Assembly: GCF_021513155.1 (NCBI RefSeq)
Contig: NZ_CP090983.1
Span: 1,721,001-1,785,000, forward strand
Reading direction: 5' to 3'
DNA: 64,000 nt
Source: Jeotgalibaca sp. MA1X17-3
Lineage (GTDB): Bacteria > Bacillota > Bacilli > Lactobacillales > Aerococcaceae
Both the position numbers and the translations under genes were made by a program. This document shows positions 17,653-24,954 of the stretch, piece after piece. Position 1 is the first letter of the stretch; each line of letters opens with the position of its first letter. The notes beneath the pieces are model-generated. The model saw nothing but the letters and a program-made list of their open reading frames with translations, made no database searches and was not told the DNA's origin.

Positions 17653-18766
17653 TTTCACCCCCTCTCTCGTCTAACGCTTCGATGTTTTTCGTTAGGTAAT
17701 GTCGTTCCATTTCTGGAAGACCCGTTCTCTTGCGACCAAGCATTTCCAATACATCATCTGGTGTAAAGACAGAACTACCCACAATCTTCTCAATATCTTT
17801 TGCCATCTCAAATACATTGTTATACGTAAGTGGAGTGACGTTCGCAATCAAATCAGACTCATGGACACGACCAAAATATTTCTTGTTGATCTCCGTTGTA
17901 AGGACTTCGAATAAAGGACGAATCGCGTACTTAATTGCATTCTTTTCATGTTGCTCCACATCTGCTAAATCTCCTGTAAATAAAAGAGGCGACAACTGCA
18001 ATGCGTTTGCTACCTTCGCTAAATAAATATTTTCTAGTTTTTGGATTTCATCTACAGAACGACCTAAATAATTATCAGACTTTTCTTCTAAGTCATACGC
18101 ATCATTTCTTGGAGATACGACTACCGAATTATTTTTTAAAGCACTTGATAAACTTTCTAAATAGGATTTATATTTTTTCATTTCATCTTTATGACCATCA
18201 GGATTATTAATCCCTTTGAATTTTGTATAAATCCGTAGTTGGTTTTGTCGCATCTGTACATCAATCAAACGGCTGAATAATTTAGCATAGGAGTTGTCTA
18301 GCTGCTTCATAAGTTTGCTTAAGTTGCTATTGTAGTATTTGAAATGATATACCTCACTAGAATGAAATGTTTTATGTAGTTCCAGTCCATCGACAAAAAT
18401 CGAAGAGTAACGTTTTTCTGCCAACACTTTTTCATCTACCGTAAAATTATCAGCGATGTACCACTTATTATTAATTTGGACAACTACTACTTCACCATCA
18501 CAGATAAGTTGTCTCAACAGTTTCGCGCGGAAGTCTTTTGCGTTATCGTTATCGTTAGGTGCTACGTTTAATAAATAAGATAATTCATCATCACTTGTCC
18601 GAAAGTCAACTAGGTTTGCACTTGCTACTACTCGACCCAAAACAGTATCTAATGCTGACTGTTTGAGATGAACATTTTCAAAATCTTCAATCAAAAACTC
18701 CCACTCGCTTATGGGTGGAGTAAACATGTTTCTTAAATAACTGAATACACCAATCAGAATCACCAC
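17630..18766 (-). CDS. Portal protein, HK97 family
   Basis: About 374-378 residues. It forms the dodecameric DNA entry ring. Family traits: an N-terminal FSYLRNMF, the YHFKYYNSN-type middle, SPRNDAYDL, LAKVANALQLSPLLFTG, and a C-terminal TPDDVLEMLGRKR(T)GL. The start is unclear: GTG at 18766 abuts the AAAGG site, while the expected MGVFSYLRN start would be an ATT at 18754 with proper spacing. The 3' end overlaps the protease gene by 23 bases. Confidence 0.88.
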   Translation of the reverse strand: MVILIGVFSYLRNMFTPPISEWEFLIEDFENVHLKQSALDTVLGRVVASANLVDFRTSDDELSYLLNVAPNDNDNAKDFRAKLLRQLICDGEVVVVQINNKWYIADNFTVDEKVLAEKRYSSIFVDGLELHKTFHSSEVYHFKYYNSNLSKLMKQLDNSYAKLFSRLIDVQMRQNQLRIYTKFKGINNPDGHKDEMKKYKSYLESLSSALKNNSVVVSPRNDAYDLEEKSDNYLGRSVDEIQKLENIYLAKVANALQLSPLLFTGDLADVEQHEKNAIKYAIRPLFEVLTTEINKKYFGRVHESDLIANVTPLTYNNVFEMAKDIEKIVGSSVFTPDDVLEMLGRKRTGLPEMERHYLTKNIEALDERGGENEHAKNE

Positions 18767-18775
18767 CTTTCATAG

Positions 18776-18805
18776 AATAAAAATAGCCACTATCTACTAG
18801 TGACT
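18776..18805 (-). terminator. Terminator-like hairpin before the portal gene
   Basis: The leftward stem AGTCACTA/TAGTGGCT (18798-18805 with 18785-18792, one G-T pair) is followed by ATTTTTAT. It overlaps the stop of the upstream gene (18805-18807). It would attenuate transcription between packaging and portal genes. Confidence 0.5.
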
Positions 18806-19101
18806 CAAGAAACAAAATTATTTTTTACTAAATATCCTTCTAGCAAAGCTTGCTGAACTGCGAGTACACCCTCTGCTCCCAATTTCTCAATATCAATATT
18901 GAAGTTCTTTTGAAGCATCTGCTTATTTTCTTTTTGACTCAACACGATTTTCATCGTGCTGAAAAGTAATGCTGCAACTTCATCTGTCGTAAATCCATTC
19001 AATGATAAATCAGTAATTAATTGTTCTTGAAAAGCATTTAGATCCTTTTCGTTAAATGTTTTTTCCATGTCTGCTAAGAAAGGATATTTTTCCTGGTCCA
19101 T
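18805..19101 (-). CDS. Hypothetical phage protein between terminase and portal
   Basis: 98 residues, mostly helical (FQEQLITDLSLNG ... VAALLFSTMKIVLSQ ... GVLAVQQALLEGYLVKNNF). Start ATG with GGAG 9 bases upstream. No family recognised. Its place between the large terminase and portal genes is occupied by small proteins of unknown role in several siphophages. Confidence 0.65.
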   Translation of the reverse strand: MDQEKYPFLADMEKTFNEKDLNAFQEQLITDLSLNGFTTDEVAALLFSTMKIVLSQKENKQMLQKNFNIDIEKLGAEGVLAVQQALLEGYLVKNNFVS

Positions 19102-19161
19102 TTTCGAAAGCTCCTTCGTTTTCTAATTAATTATTTAACGGATAACTCCGAGATTAATGGA

Positions 19162-19353
19162 TCACCTCCCGATGGCTGCACAATGGTCAACTTTCTTTTT
19201 ATCAGGAGGTTTCTTTATTTTTCGTTTCTGCCAATTGTAGGCTATCTTGAGATGATTCAATGTCATATCATTACACTGCTGGTCATTACGATTATCTGCT
19301 TCTGTTAAACTCTGTTCGATGGCAAGAAGTACTTCTCTTATTTCTTCTGTCAT
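19162..19353 (-). CDS. Hypothetical small phage protein
   Basis: 63 residues from ATG at 19353, which has AAGGAGGG 6 bases upstream; a longer frame to 19377 enters the terminase gene. An acidic N-terminal helix (TEEIREVLLAIEQSL) is followed by a basic C-terminal half (WQKRKIKKPPDKKK). No family recognised. It begins just after the large terminase gene. Confidence 0.6.
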   Translation of the reverse strand: MTEEIREVLLAIEQSLTEADNRNDQQCNDMTLNHLKIAYNWQKRKIKKPPDKKKVDHCAAIGR

Positions 19354-19364
19354 AAAAACCCTCC

Positions 19365-21023
19365 TTAAAATATCCATGAGTCATCAAAATCGAATGACGA
19401 TGGACCCGACTCTAATAAGTCATCACTTTTCCAAACAGCTAACATGAATGCCATAAAACCATCTATTTTTCTTCTTACTCGTTCTTTCTTTTTAAATACC
19501 AAGTTTTCATATTGATCTCTATCTACCCAAACGTTATTTGTATACCAATTCATCAAAGGGTTCATTCCCCAGGAAAGTAACTGCCTACTAAACAACGACT
19601 GAATTCTAATTCCTATTCCTGCAGCAATAGCTTTTGATTTATATACCACTATTACAGTAAATCCAACATCTTCTAACGCTTTTTGAACAATATCTTTTCG
19701 ATAGTTATCAATAATGATCGTATCGAAGTCATATATCTGTCTCATGGAAACGTAGTAATCAACGATCAATTGAATATTTATATCGACATCATCCACAATT
19801 GTAAGTAACGGACCTCTTTTTGTTTCAAAATCAGGCTTGGACCATTCTTCAATAGGTGCTTCTAGTTGATAATTATCTAAAAAGGTTTGGCATACCCACG
19901 AATGAGTTTTCCAATAATACTTATCGTTATCCCGAAATAGCAATCCAGCTGCGACAAAGTCCTTGTTACTTGCAAAGTCCAACGAAGCAATAGCCTTCCA
20001 CCCTTTCAAATCAGGTAAGTGTTTATTCGCTCGAAGAATATCCTTTTTATTGGCTACATCATTTTGTGAATCGATATCTGAATAGTTCATCCTTTTGACA
20101 ACGAACTTAATCTTGTCGCCACCATATGGTAAATCTTTATAATCGGACTCTACTTCATCAAAAAGGATTTCTGCATATTCACTCATAGGCTGATGGAACA
20201 TAGGATTCGCTTTTTCCCATAATTTAGAATCGTCCACTTCTTTTATATCGTCTAACTTACAAACAAAAGGAAAGAAGCTTAGATCATCAATCTTTCCTGT
20301 TAGGATATCCATACTGCGACGAAGTAAATCGTCATATACACCATCACGAACGAAACCAGTCGTTCCAATAAAGAACCGTCTGCTATAGGGTCGCTTACCA
20401 AAACCAGAAGTAAACACTTCGATAATATCATTTGTAGTGTACTCATGAATCTCGTCAAAAAAGATGCAACCCAAACGGGCTCCATCTTTTGTTTTTGCAT
20501 TACTGGTATAGTATTTAAACCAATTTCGGTTAGATCGTGAAGTAATTTTAGAAACGTTGTGCTTAAAGAACTTTTGCAAAGGTTTGTTATCATCTACCAC
20601 GTTAAAAACTTCTTCTACCGAAGTAGTTGCTTGGTCTTCAGAAGTAGCCACAATCCCAACGTTATATCCTTTTACTTTATGCCGTGGACTGATGAAGTAG
20701 GCACTCAATGCAGAAGCAAGTCCATTTTTACCAGCACCACGAGCAAGCGTCCAAAAGTGTTTATTAAAGACGACTTTCTTTTTCCCTTTATAAAATAGAA
20801 ATACAAAAGCAATCAAGAATTTTTGAAACGGCTCTAATGTAAAAAACCATTTTTCTATGAAGCTGATGCAATCTTCAATCATTTCATCGTTGAACCACAT
20901 ATCATCTCGTGGATATATTTTTTCTTCAATCCACTTAATCAGTAAAATTCTCTCTTCGTTGAGCACAATTTTATCATCACGATATTGAGAGATATATTCA
21001 TCCACATATTTTTGGCTGATCAT
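19365..21023 (-). CDS. Terminase large subunit
   Basis: 552 residues. ATP-driven packaging motor and endonuclease. The N-terminal ATPase half shows the Walker A region LARGAGKNGLASA (near residue 105) and Walker B GCIFFDEIHEY (near 195); the coupling motif lies in FFIGTTG. The nuclease half has ASLDFASNKDF (first metal-binding Asp) and DFDTIIIDNYRK. This fits the Terminase_1/YmfN group. It overlaps the small subunit stop by 1 base. Confidence 0.93.
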   Translation of the reverse strand: MISQKYVDEYISQYRDDKIVLNEERILLIKWIEEKIYPRDDMWFNDEMIEDCISFIEKWFFTLEPFQKFLIAFVFLFYKGKKKVVFNKHFWTLARGAGKNGLASALSAYFISPRHKVKGYNVGIVATSEDQATTSVEEVFNVVDDNKPLQKFFKHNVSKITSRSNRNWFKYYTSNAKTKDGARLGCIFFDEIHEYTTNDIIEVFTSGFGKRPYSRRFFIGTTGFVRDGVYDDLLRRSMDILTGKIDDLSFFPFVCKLDDIKEVDDSKLWEKANPMFHQPMSEYAEILFDEVESDYKDLPYGGDKIKFVVKRMNYSDIDSQNDVANKKDILRANKHLPDLKGWKAIASLDFASNKDFVAAGLLFRDNDKYYWKTHSWVCQTFLDNYQLEAPIEEWSKPDFETKRGPLLTIVDDVDINIQLIVDYYVSMRQIYDFDTIIIDNYRKDIVQKALEDVGFTVIVVYKSKAIAAGIGIRIQSLFSRQLLSWGMNPLMNWYTNNVWVDRDQYENLVFKKKERVRRKIDGFMAFMLAVWKSDDLLESGPSSFDFDDSWIF

Positions 21024-21343
21024 TACACCAGCTCCTCATCATCGAGGGAGTTATCAGGAGTTGAGGGAGTGTCAGGTGAAACAATGCGAAAAGACTTCTC
21101 AATATTAAGCAATTGCGTATTGATTGCAGTCATTTTATCCAGCGCAGGATGTGCTTTTGTAAACTCTTGAGAAGCATTCACTGTTGTGATGGTCACTCCG
21201 TCTTTATTTACTTTTGCTCTTAGTTTTCTCATGGTCGAAGTCAACATACAGTAGCGATTCACCTTATCAACTTCAACTAAATCAGAATTATCAATATTAG
21301 CCAATAAGTACTCTTTTAACTTTTTTATGGACACCTCCGCCAT
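21023..21343 (-). CDS. Terminase small subunit, P27 family
   Basis: 106 residues. It recognises the packaging site and recruits the large subunit. The helical pattern with VDKVNRYCMLTSTMRKLRAKV and FTKAHPALDKMTAINTQLLNIEKSF is the hallmark of phage P27-type small terminases. Preceded by a GGAGG site and by a short non-coding stretch that may hold the cos site. Confidence 0.88.
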   Translation of the reverse strand: MAEVSIKKLKEYLLANIDNSDLVEVDKVNRYCMLTSTMRKLRAKVNKDGVTITTVNASQEFTKAHPALDKMTAINTQLLNIEKSFRIVSPDTPSTPDNSLDDEELV

Positions 21344-21464
21344 CTAACCCCCCCTCTCAATGAATTTATTTTTGAAATTTTACCGGAGAGGCCTATGCAC
21401 CCGCTGAACAGAACAATAAAATATCCTGAACCTTTTCACGGGGGTATCCTCACAGAAAAAACTT
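21344..21464. other. Non-coding stretch between terS and HNH gene, candidate cos region
   Basis: 121 bases without a credible gene. It contains a C7 run (21349-21355), ACCGGAGAGGCC and CACGGGGGTATCCTC, all GC-rich for this genome. Phages with an HNH gene beside a P27/Terminase_1 pair are usually cohesive-end phages whose cos site lies here. The cut positions cannot be read from sequence. Confidence 0.35.
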
Positions 21465-21788
21465 CTACCACCACTCGTCGTTGAACTTGGCCACACTCAA
21501 TCCGTGTATGATGTTGTGCTTTGATTGTGTTACCGTGACGAGGTTGCTATCGTCCATTGCCAATGATGGATGGTACTCCAACGGTTTGATGTGATGAACA
21601 ATTAGCTTCTCCTGGCACACACCACCCTCTGCCTTTGTCACTTGGCATTCGTAGTTGTCTCTTTCAAGAATTTGTTTCCGTTTGTTTCTCCACGTTTGAG
21701 ATTGATAAAACGTATCTCGAACTGCAGGATCCTTGTATGTTGTATTCGTACTGGTTAACTTCGCTTGTTGGATTAAGTAGTCAAGGAT
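21465..21788 (-). CDS. HNH endonuclease beside terminase (no canonical start codon)
   Basis: An open frame of up to 107 codons ending with TAG at 21467-21465. It has WRNKRKQILERDNYECQ, the HNH core LIVHHIKPLEYHP, the Asn in DSNLVTV and the closing KHNIIHG: a full HNH nuclease of the kind that works with phage terminases at cos. No ATG, GTG or TTG lies upstream of the domain in frame; an AGAGGTGA site is well spaced from an ATC at 21788, preceded by in-frame TGA. It may use a rare start or be damaged at its 5' end. Confidence 0.75.
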   Translation of the reverse strand: MLDYLIQQAKLTSTNTTYKDPAVRDTFYQSQTWRNKRKQILERDNYECQVTKAEGGVCQEKLIVHHIKPLEYHPSLAMDDSNLVTVTQSKHNIIHGLSVAKFNDEWW

Positions 21789-21881
21789 GTGAACTCACCT
21801 CTTTGAATATAAATTAAAATAATAAAACATTTAAAATAAAAAGTATAAAAAGAATAAGGTTAAAAATAAATAAGCGCAAAG

Positions 21882-21913
21882 AAAAAGCAACCGAATAATT
21901 CAGCTGCTTTTTT
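21882..21913 (-). terminator. Strong hairpin terminator upstream of the packaging genes
   Basis: A 10-bp stem (AGCAGCTGAA with TTCGGTTGCT leftward, core 21886-21908) has a 3-base loop, with A-rich sequence on one side and T-rich on the other. It can act in both directions. It sits between the late regulator and HNH/terminase genes. Confidence 0.65.
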
Positions 21914-21934
21914 AATCGTATATTAATTATCTCT

Positions 21935-21972
21935 AAATATAACAAAACCTCTCATACGCTTTGTGTGAGAGG
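21935..21972 (-). terminator. Terminator downstream of the late-regulator gene
   Basis: The stem CCTCTCA/TGAGAGG (21966-21972 with 21948-21954) is followed leftward by TTTTGTTATATTT. With the hairpin at 21882-21913 it forms a tandem terminator pair separating early and late operons. Confidence 0.7.
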
Positions 21973-22038
21973 TAATATGAAGGAGGATAAGGGAAATATC
22001 AAAGTGTTTCGAACTAGTTTGTAAATTCCCTTATACAC

Positions 22039-22083
22039 ATAATACCACTTGACTAGGTAGCAAAACGGACATAAAGCGGACAT
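22039..22083 (-). promoter_or_regulatory. Candidate late promoter with tandem activator repeats
   Basis: Two head-to-tail copies of ATGTCCGCTTT / ATGTCCGTTTT (22083-22073 and 22072-22062) have an 11-base period, one helical turn. They end 17 bases before TGG TATTAT (22047-22039), an extended -10. There is no good -35; the second repeat occupies that place. This is the layout of an activator-dependent promoter, and the adjacent gene encodes a RinA-like activator. Confidence 0.5.
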
Positions 22084-22085
22084 TT

Positions 22086-22502
22086 TTATTTAGGAAGTCC
22101 TAATTCATCTGCTATTTGTTCAAAGAACATATTTCGCAATCTTCTGCAATGTCGTTCACTGATCGGTATTTCCATTGCAATCCCCTGCCATGTTTTTGTT
22201 CTTGGTTTTTTAAAGTAAAACTCATGAATGATTTCATTAACTAAGTCGCTGGAATCTTCTAAGACACTACAGATAGCATTCTTATTCTCAATAATTTTGT
22301 GAAGTCGTTTGTCATCTGCAATAGAGATTGCTGCTCTTTCTGTTGGACTTCCTACTGTATTTGATCTTCCTCCTCCAATATTTTCATCTGCTTCTCTTTC
22401 CAAGGGATAGCGTAATTCTTCTTTCCGTTGATTAATATATTTATCGCTATCAGGAAATTCTCTAAGGATTTGTTCTATGTATACATACGTTCCTCTTTTC
22501 AT
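22086..22502 (-). CDS. RinA/ArpU-like late transcription regulator
   Basis: 138 residues. The N-terminal half matches the RinA layout (YIEQILREFPDSDKYINQRKEEL, then NIGGGRS and SPTERAAISIADDKRL), and the C-terminal half has a sigma-region-4-like helix-turn-helix (WQGIAMEIPISERHCRRLRNMFF). RinA-family proteins are activators of phage late operons in staphylococci and related phages. It is the last gene of the early operon and lies next to the late control region. Confidence 0.82.
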   Translation of the reverse strand: MKRGTYVYIEQILREFPDSDKYINQRKEELRYPLEREADENIGGGRSNTVGSPTERAAISIADDKRLHKIIENKNAICSVLEDSSDLVNEIIHEFYFKKPRTKTWQGIAMEIPISERHCRRLRNMFFEQIADELGLPK

Positions 22503-22637
22503 TTACGCCTCCTGTATCTTTGCCAGTGCCTCTTCTGCACAACGAAACTCTACCAACCCATTATCCAACCGCACATAATACCAAGTATCTTTTTCGTAAG
22601 GAAGGATATGAATAATAAATCCTACTTGATTAGCATT
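22503..22637 (-). pseudogene. Small phage ORF lacking a usable start codon
   Basis: An open frame of about 45 codons ends at TAA 22505-22503 and reads NQVGFIIHILPYEKDTWYYV then RLDNGLVEFRCAEEALA, which looks like a genuine small phage protein. A GGAGGG site is followed by an ATG, but that ATG is out of frame (ATG CTA ATC AAG TAG). One extra base after the ATG would restore it. It is either a broken gene or has a sequence error. The overlap with the regulator gene start fits the operon pattern. Confidence 0.45.
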
Positions 22638-22652
22638 TAACCCTCCGATGTA

Positions 22653-22835
22653 TTAGCAGTTATACATATCTCTGAACTCAATACGAGTCATGATTCCTAT
22701 TACCGTAAGACGATACCAATCAATTACTTTTGGCTCAGGTTCGTTCTCAAATCCAATGTATTCGCAGTGGATTCCAAATACCATCTTTGGTGGATACGGT
22801 CCATTCAACGGTTTCTTATACCAGTGATAGATCAA
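22653..22835 (-). CDS. Hypothetical small phage protein
   Basis: 60 residues starting at TTG 22835, which overlaps the upstream stop (TTGA) and has GGAGGCGAG upstream. Aromatic-rich (IYHWYKKPLNGPYPP, GIHCEYIGFENEPEP, DWYRLTVIGIMTR). No membrane segment and no recognised family. Part of the coupled early operon. Confidence 0.55.
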   Translation of the reverse strand: MIYHWYKKPLNGPYPPKMVFGIHCEYIGFENEPEPKVIDWYRLTVIGIMTRIEFRDMYNC

Positions 22836-23038
22836 GTTCTCGCCTCCATTCCTCTCCACGCTATCCGTGTTAAACGTTGTATTTCAGAAGATTGCATAGC
22901 TCGCGCAGGAATAGTCTTCATACGGTTTAGAAAAGCTTTATCTTCTTCCAACGTTTCTTCTCCATTTGCTAAGAAGTCACGGTTACAATCCATTTCTACT
23001 TTCCCACGAACGACTGCTTTTTCTTGTTCTGATTTCAT
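22832..23038 (-). CDS. Hypothetical small phage protein
   Basis: 68 residues, charged and helical (RGKVEMDCNRDFLANGEETLEE), ending in a basic stretch. Start ATG with AGGAGGAA upstream. No family recognised. It lies 23 bases after ssb and overlaps the next gene by 4 bases. Confidence 0.55.
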   Translation of the reverse strand: MKSEQEKAVVRGKVEMDCNRDFLANGEETLEEDKAFLNRMKTIPARAMQSSEIQRLTRIAWRGMEART

Positions 23039-23061
23039 TACACTTCCTCCTAATTTTCATT

Positions 23062-23535
23062 TTAGAATGGCAAGTCATCATCTGAGATGTCAATTGATTG
23101 TCCACTGTTTAGAAATGGATCATCATCTTGTTCGGTTGAAGTTGTAGAGGACTGATTACTATGATAACTTTCTGTATTGCTTTGACTATTATCTCTTGGC
23201 CTTTGCTCTGTTACTTCTTTTGATTCTAATAATCTAAAATCTTTTACATTTACTTCTGTAACATATACCGTCTGACCTTGTTGGTTCTCGTACTTCCTTG
23301 TCTGTATGGATCCTTCTACACCAATCATGGAACCTTTCCTGGTAAAGTTTGCTAAGTTCTCAGCGGATTTTCTCCAAATCACACAATTGATAAAGTCTGT
23401 TTCTTTTTCCCCGCTTGCATTTTTAAATGGTCGTTCTGCAGCAATTGTAAAACTAGCTACGGCAGTACCATTTGAGGTGTATTTTAAATCCAATTCTCTT
23501 GTTAATCGTCCAACTAGGACCACATTATTTATCAT
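23062..23535 (-). CDS. ssb: Phage single-stranded DNA-binding protein
   Basis: 157 residues. The OB-fold (residues 1 to about 105) starts MINNVVLVGRLTREL, with TSNGTAVASFTIAAER, FINCVIWRKSAENLANF and GSMIGVEGSIQTRKY, all hallmarks of bacterial-type SSB. A Gln/Ser/Asn-rich linker follows, and the tail ends in DDDLPF, which in SSB recruits partner proteins. It protects ssDNA in phage replication and RecT recombination. It starts by overlapping the upstream stop (4 bases). Confidence 0.95.
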   Translation of the reverse strand: MINNVVLVGRLTRELDLKYTSNGTAVASFTIAAERPFKNASGEKETDFINCVIWRKSAENLANFTRKGSMIGVEGSIQTRKYENQQGQTVYVTEVNVKDFRLLESKEVTEQRPRDNSQSNTESYHSNQSSTTSTEQDDDPFLNSGQSIDISDDDLPF

Positions 23536-23720
23536 GCACGTATTCCTCCTGTTACTTTCACTGTTTTAAAATTAAGATTTGCTTCGATAATCTTTCTTAC
23601 GTTTTCTTCATTCACATCTTTAAAGTGATAAATATAAATGATGTTTTCAATAAGTTTAGAACTGAATGGATATTCTTTTGACAACTTCTCAGCAAGTTCT
23701 TTTATTTCTTCTTTGCTCAC
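23532..23720 (-). CDS. Hypothetical small phage protein
   Basis: 62 residues from a GTG start that overlaps the upstream stop (GTGA). Predicted helical, with EEIKELAEKLSKEYPF and VNEENVRKIIEANLNFKTVKV. No family recognised; it may be a small accessory of the neighbouring ssb. Confidence 0.55.
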   Translation of the reverse strand: MSKEEIKELAEKLSKEYPFSSKLIENIIYIYHFKDVNEENVRKIIEANLNFKTVKVTGGIRA

Positions 23721-23950
23721 TTCTCTTCCTCCTCATTCAATCTTTCTAATAACACGATCATTCTTTTTTGACTCAAATACTTTTCTTCATACTCGCCTAT
23801 TCTCGTGATCGTGTCATTTGCGTACCACTTGCTTTGTCTAAACAGACAAGCTGTATGATTTATAGTCAACTGGATGCTTCTTGTGTTTCGGTCTTCATAT
23901 TTTTCAAAGGGGATTTTATATTCAAGTAGGTATTTTTCTAGTATGTTCAT
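23717..23950 (-). CDS. Hypothetical small phage protein
   Basis: 77 residues from ATG 23950, coupled by ATGA to the tiny gene before it; GAGGAGGAAG upstream. It begins with an amphipathic helix (NILEKYLLEYKIPFEKYEDR) and has QLTINHTACLFRQSKW and LSQKRMIVLLERLNEEEE. No family recognised. Confidence 0.55.
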   Translation of the reverse strand: MNILEKYLLEYKIPFEKYEDRNTRSIQLTINHTACLFRQSKWYANDTITRIGEYEEKYLSQKRMIVLLERLNEEEEK

Positions 23951-24039
23951 TCTTCTTCCTCCTCTAACGGAAAGCGAACTGGTTTCAATACCATATCCGC
24001 CCACTCGTCTGTAACTTGTTCTAAATTTTCTTCATTCAT
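23947..24039 (-). CDS. Tiny acidic phage protein
   Basis: 30 residues. ATGA overlaps with both neighbours (24039-24036 and 23950-23947) make it part of the coupled chain. Composition is strongly acidic, ending in EEEEE, whose GAG/GAA codons also supply the ribosome site of the next gene. It may be a real microprotein or only a translational relay. Confidence 0.45.
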   Translation of the reverse strand: MNEENLEQVTDEWADMVLKPVRFPLEEEEE

Positions 24040-24218
24040 TCTGTTACCTCCATCGTCTTCCCGCCAATCAAGTTGGAAACCTTATCAGCATTTTCTTTTT
24101 CGGTAGTAAAAAACATCGATTCATTTTTATTCGCATAGTAAATTTTCAATCTTCCATCCCTATTCATTCTGAAACTTTTTAAGAAATTGTCTCCTACTTT
24201 TACGATATATAATTTCAT
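24036..24218 (-). CDS. Hypothetical small phage protein
   Basis: 60 residues from ATG 24218, overlapping the upstream stop by ATGA; GGAGG upstream comes from the codons of the preceding gene. Beta-rich start (KLYIVKVGDNFLKSF) and the FTTEKENADKVSNLIG segment resemble small Gram-positive phage proteins of unknown function. Confidence 0.6.
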   Translation of the reverse strand: MKLYIVKVGDNFLKSFRMNRDGRLKIYYANKNESMFFTTEKENADKVSNLIGGKTMEVTE

Positions 24219-24868
24219 TCCGTTACCTCCTCCGCAAATGCCCAATAGCGTTCGTCGATTGCTTTGATTTCTTGTTCGGTTAATTCAGCTACTTCAAAAT
24301 CTGGGTCGATTACTTCGTCGATATAATAACCACCACCATTTGTCATGAGCGTCATTTTTTCGTTATAGCCAGATGTATGAGGGAAGATTACCCGATACAA
24401 CTTTTCTTTCTCCACTTCGTAACCGTATTTAAGTGCCTGATATAGTTTTTCTTCGTTACCACTAAAAACCCAGTCACTAACATTAGTATTCGCTAAAGTT
24501 GTGTAATGCAGCTTGTGCCCTAAAATCAGAAAGAATCTTTCTGGAATCTCCGTGTGCCAGTCGATTATATTTGCTCTTTCTTCCTCAATCCAATCTGCCA
24601 CAAACTGCGGAATAACTGGTTTCTTTGGTTGCGGTAACAATAAGTTTTTCAAGTCCGAAATTTCCACTGCATTCTCCATCGTATAAGACTTTGAGTGTTC
24701 ATTTATCCATTCTTCGCTTAGTTTTTCCGGTTCGTCCATTTGGTCGATAAGGTCCATGATTACTCTACATGTGTGTTTCCTTTCCTGAATTAAAGGGTCG
24801 TAACATCTGTATTCTTGGTCTATCATTGTTTGCACCTTTTCTTTCAACCACGCTTTATCTTTTCTCAT
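24215..24868 (-). CDS. DUF1642 family phage protein
   Basis: 217 residues from ATG 24868, which overlaps the upstream small gene by ATGA and has GGAAGGGAAG upstream; an earlier ATG at 24886 is possible. The middle has the DUF1642 signature region: a proline-rich PQPKKPVIPQFVADWIEE followed by a helical domain and a C-terminal ...EQEIKAIDERYWAFAEEV. The family is common in phages of Lactobacillales and has no known function. Confidence 0.75.
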   Translation of the reverse strand: MRKDKAWLKEKVQTMIDQEYRCYDPLIQERKHTCRVIMDLIDQMDEPEKLSEEWINEHSKSYTMENAVEISDLKNLLLPQPKKPVIPQFVADWIEEERANIIDWHTEIPERFFLILGHKLHYTTLANTNVSDWVFSGNEEKLYQALKYGYEVEKEKLYRVIFPHTSGYNEKMTLMTNGGGYYIDEVIDPDFEVAELTEQEIKAIDERYWAFAEEVTE

Positions 24869-24954
24869 TTCAATCTTCCCTTCCATTTAATAGCTTCTGC
24901 AATCTCAGTTAGTGCGATAAATATGAGTCCTAGCAGGATGTTGGTTATAATCAT
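24865..24954 (-). CDS. Tiny membrane-spanning phage protein
   Basis: 29 residues: MIITNILLGLIFIALTEIAE then a basic tail. One predicted membrane helix. ATGA overlaps at both ends tie it to YopX-like and DUF1642 genes. Function unknown; size and hydrophobicity resemble other phage microproteins. Confidence 0.5.
   Translation of the reverse strand: MIITNILLGLIFIALTEIAEAIKWKGRLK

Larger units (their letters stand above)
21789..22085. other. Early/late control region without genes
   Basis: Contains, leftward from the regulator gene, two 11-base direct repeats, an extended -10, an inverted repeat (TAAGGGAA at 21988-21995 with TTCCCTTA at about 22026-22033), two terminator hairpins and a very AT-rich stretch before the HNH gene. 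No open frame of note was found on either strand. Confidence 0.6.
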
